A DNA stretch of 64,000 bases from Bugulina stolonifera. Taxonomy: Eukaryota; Bryozoa; Gymnolaemata; Cheilostomatida; Bugulidae. The notes under the pieces are model-generated. The model was not told where the DNA came from, did not search any database, and worked only from the letters and a program-made list of their open reading frames with translations. A program made the position numbers and the translations under genes. Positions 60,975 to 64,000 of this stretch are shown one piece after another (the first letter of the stretch is position 1; each line of letters opens with the position of its first letter). The DNA is taken from the NCBI GenBank assembly GCA_935421135.1, contig OW285187.1:15153929-15217928 (forward strand). The letters run 5' to 3'.

Positions 60975-63900
60975 CACTACACTTACTGGCAAAATAGTGA
61001 ATATTACAGACAACATTACATCTATACTCAATATTGTGATAGGTAATTAATCCCAAGACAGCGATACTTGTATAATTCCATTTATTACAAAATATCTAAG
61101 TATGATGATATAATACGTTCTATTAATAGTTGGGAAAGGATATGCATGTACATGTACATGACAATATAGTCTGTATTAGCCTCTTGATAATAGTAATGAT
61201 ATTAAAAGATATTCTCCTTCTGTATTTTCTCGACTTGGTAGGTAGCTAGCAACATATATGGCAAAAAAAATGATATGAATGTGAAGTTATTATGACTACT
61301 TTTGTACTAATTGTAATAAAAAGATAAAGTAAATGTAAATTGATTAAAATGTTAGTTTGCATACTACTAATTCACCATGGAGAAAAAATATTGCTTTCTA
61401 AATTTAACATGTAAATGAAAGTTAGCTTGGTCAGTAAAAATTGATAAGAAAATTATATAGTACCGGTATTTATGTTAATAGTTGAATACATAATATACAT
61501 GTATATGTGGAACATCAACTACTAGTACATTATTCAAACATCCTGAACACAATACTGCAGGGTACAGACAAAATAAAACTGTAATGCATTGTTACAAATA
61601 CTATTAAAGTAAAAAATATATCAACAAGCCAACCAGAAGCATCACTATCACATCACCATAACTGTCATGGCCGGGAACTGACTAGGTTTAATAGCAACAA
61701 GTAAACGCTGGAGCACCTGGTGGAATAACAACTGCATAAACATACCATTATTAGGTTATGGTAAATTATTTTCTGCACATGTAGTTAGGTAAAAGGTAAA
61801 AAGCATCGAATGACTTAAAACTAAAACAAAAACAAGTTTAAGTTTATAAAATTTAAAATACAGATTATTTAATGGCTGCTGTACTTCTGTTAAAATTGAA
61901 AGCCTTCTTAAATGGGAACCATATAGGTAAGCTCTGAAAGACATGACGTTATTGAAGCAAAGATAACTTGTTGAATAGACAATATGGTGGTGTTTATCAA
62001 ATGGGAGATGTATTAGCGAGTATTGGGCCATTCCATGGGGACTGATCAAATTTGCGTGCTGGCCCGACTCAGATTCTTTTGAAAATTTACAGGTTGAAAG
62101 AGCACCCTTGAATTAGTGGGAAACCAACAATTTTTTTTCTATTTGAGCCCTGTGGTTCCGGCAGCAGCTCATTGAAAAGTGGGGAAATGTAGTGGGGACA
62201 ACTCCAAATTGACTTTTTTGAAATTCCTAAACATTCAAAATATTACTGTTCCCACTGTATGATACTTAGAGCTGTAATTTTTGTTACATAGATACTTTTA
62301 TATATGTGCTTTAGCTCCATTACTTATTCAAGCCTGTATGGTTAACATATTGAGGGTTAGAGGTCACCGAAAACACCTCTCGGAGCTAGTTTGACCCAAA
62401 TTCACTGAAAATCGACCAAATAGACACTGCTGGATCTGATGAAAAAAAGATTGATATACAATAACTAAGTATTGAGGATGCTCAATACAAGGATAAATGA
62501 ATTTTTGAGAATAAAAAATACTTTCCAGAATAAACTATATGGCGACAGCGGCTCAAATTCAACATGGCCGTCGTCCGAGTTGGTGTTTTGGGGCATTATT
62601 CAAGGCTAAATCTACTAAACTTAGTAGTGAAAATTATTGGTGAAAATGTTGCTATATACACAATTCACACCTGTAGATCCCATTTCTGCAATAAAAACTT
62701 TGTCTTTTTGGGTCTAAAGGCTGAATTCTCAGATTCAAATTTTACATATATTCGCTATAATATAGTGACTACATGGCCATGCAGTTACTTGGCTATGGCC
62801 ATAGAAGTCAGTCAAGACTAAATTTGAGGTACAATTTGCGACTTGGCCTGGTTATACAACCTTATTTGTGAAGAAAAATGGGTGAAATCCTTTTTAATAG
62901 CGCAAACATGCGGTTTTGGTAACTTTACCATGACTCGTCCTTTCACACGTTTGTTAAATGAGGTAAGATAGCTAATCTAAGCAGCATTTCAAGGTGTGTC
63001 TTATACCAAGTATTGTTTAATGAAAAAGAAGGTGAAGAAAGTGATGCTCCATGGAACTAAGGCATCTTTAATCAGTGAGTGAGGCTGAGGAGTTAAAGGT
63101 TATTTAAACTAGTTCAAGACAAATTTTGGGGTCACCATTAGTTATCAAATTCTACTCAAATATATGTACATGCATAACTATAGCCACAGCCCTCGAACAA
63201 CAACTTTTAACAATTTTTGTATATATTTACATGTAGCTGACAATCTAACCGGTGTTTGCTAATTAGCTCCAAAAATATCTTTTTGGTCCTATATAAATGA
63301 CCACAACTAAGGTAAGTGGTGCGACATGCATTAACTTTTAGTCAACAGAGTAATCAAAAATATGAATATGGTTTTGTGAGACTTAGTTTTAGTTGTACCT
63401 AGCAAGTTGAAATTATATTCCAAGTGTTCGCTTGTTTCCAAAGGTAATAATGTTTAATGTACTTGCTAGCATCACCTTGCCAAATTTACCGGTCCTTGTA
63501 CCGACAACTTGATTTTCAATCAAGATAGTTTTGACCCTTCAAAAGACAAAACCACTTATCTGAAAAAAATTACGCTCAGTGAATAAAAGAAGAGCAGATC
63601 TCACCTTTCTAAGTGCAGACAACCATATTGACCTGGGCATAATAATTGTTATACTATAGACTGCTGAAATTCAATCTCTTCTAATAAATACTGTACAACA
63701 CTTACACACCGGAAAAGGAACTATTCACATATCATGAACGAAAAATATTTTTGAAGCTAATTAGTAAAGACTGGTTTAATTGTAAGCTAAATACATGTAC
63801 ATGTATATATATGTAAGTTTGTCAAAACTATTGTTTGTGGGCTGTGGTTATAATTTTCCATGTATATTTTTGATTAAAATCTGATAACTAATGGTGACCA

Positions 63901-64000
63901 TAAAAAAAATCCCGAGCTAAAACAACCTCACCCACTGATTAAAGAAGCCTTAGTTCTATGGAACTCCATCTTCTTCCCCTTCCTTTTCATTAAACAATAC
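60975..64000. other. no gene recognised
   Basis: I find no exon with family features. A block near 62520-62820 (+) has an open frame starting MAVVRVGVLGHYSRL that I cannot support further; it could be a first exon or chance. Confidence 0.4.

Noticed and set aside
62564..62821. Open frame starting MAVVRVGVLGHY
   Set aside because: No family features, no splice partner and no nearby exon; kept only as a remark.
1..64000. CRISPR array, bacterial operon or prophage
   Set aside because: Spliced genes, poly(A) signals and eukaryotic retroelements throughout; the repeat arrays lack unique spacers of constant length.

Overview
This is a eukaryotic, intron-rich, AT-rich nuclear window. The gene set (a TASOR-type HUSH subunit, the ciliary protein CFAP95, the splicing factor TXNL4A/DIM1, the DNA polymerase epsilon subunit POLE4, a mitochondrial carrier and an NHL-repeat protein), the GT-AG introns and the many small transposons point to an animal, probably an early-branching invertebrate such as a sponge. 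The phylum is an inference that I cannot confirm from sequence alone. I assembled the gene models by hand from reading frames, splice sites and intron phases. All multi-exon models below keep an open frame.

Layout. 1-2.7 kb is repetitive (foldback element, 18-bp minisatellite, a MITE-like element with 19-bp inverted repeats, a tRNA-derived SINE). 2.7-6.2 kb (+) is an NHL-repeat protein with its 5' end missing. 7.2-8.8 kb (-) is POLE4. 9.4-11.2 kb (-) is a small unrecognised gene with an in-frame TGA and two decayed duplicate exons beside it. 14.1-18.6 kb (+) is a nine-exon mitochondrial carrier. 18.8-44.5 kb (-) is a 23-exon gene for a protein of about 3,240 residues that I identify as TASOR-like. 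46-50.3 kb is a mobile-element island: a decayed LINE reverse transcriptase, duplicated non-coding blocks, and a Penelope-like element with 276-bp inverted ends. 52.2-53.0 kb (+) is TXNL4A, tail-to-tail with CFAP95 (53.3-56.1 kb, -). 59.2-61.0 kb (-) is an unrecognised coiled-coil, basic-tailed protein gene.

The most striking observation is that the TASOR-like gene carries two tandem copies of the PARP-like DUF3715 exon block. The copies have matching intron phases, and two of the four exons have identical lengths (175 and 89 nt). Known TASOR proteins have one such domain. The same protein also carries a duplicated segment of about 110 residues ending in WKRLAP and an Asp/Ser/Gly-rich repeat tract. 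TASOR is the scaffold of the HUSH complex, which silences retroelements in vertebrates, and the gene lies next to several mobile elements. That is context only, not evidence of function.
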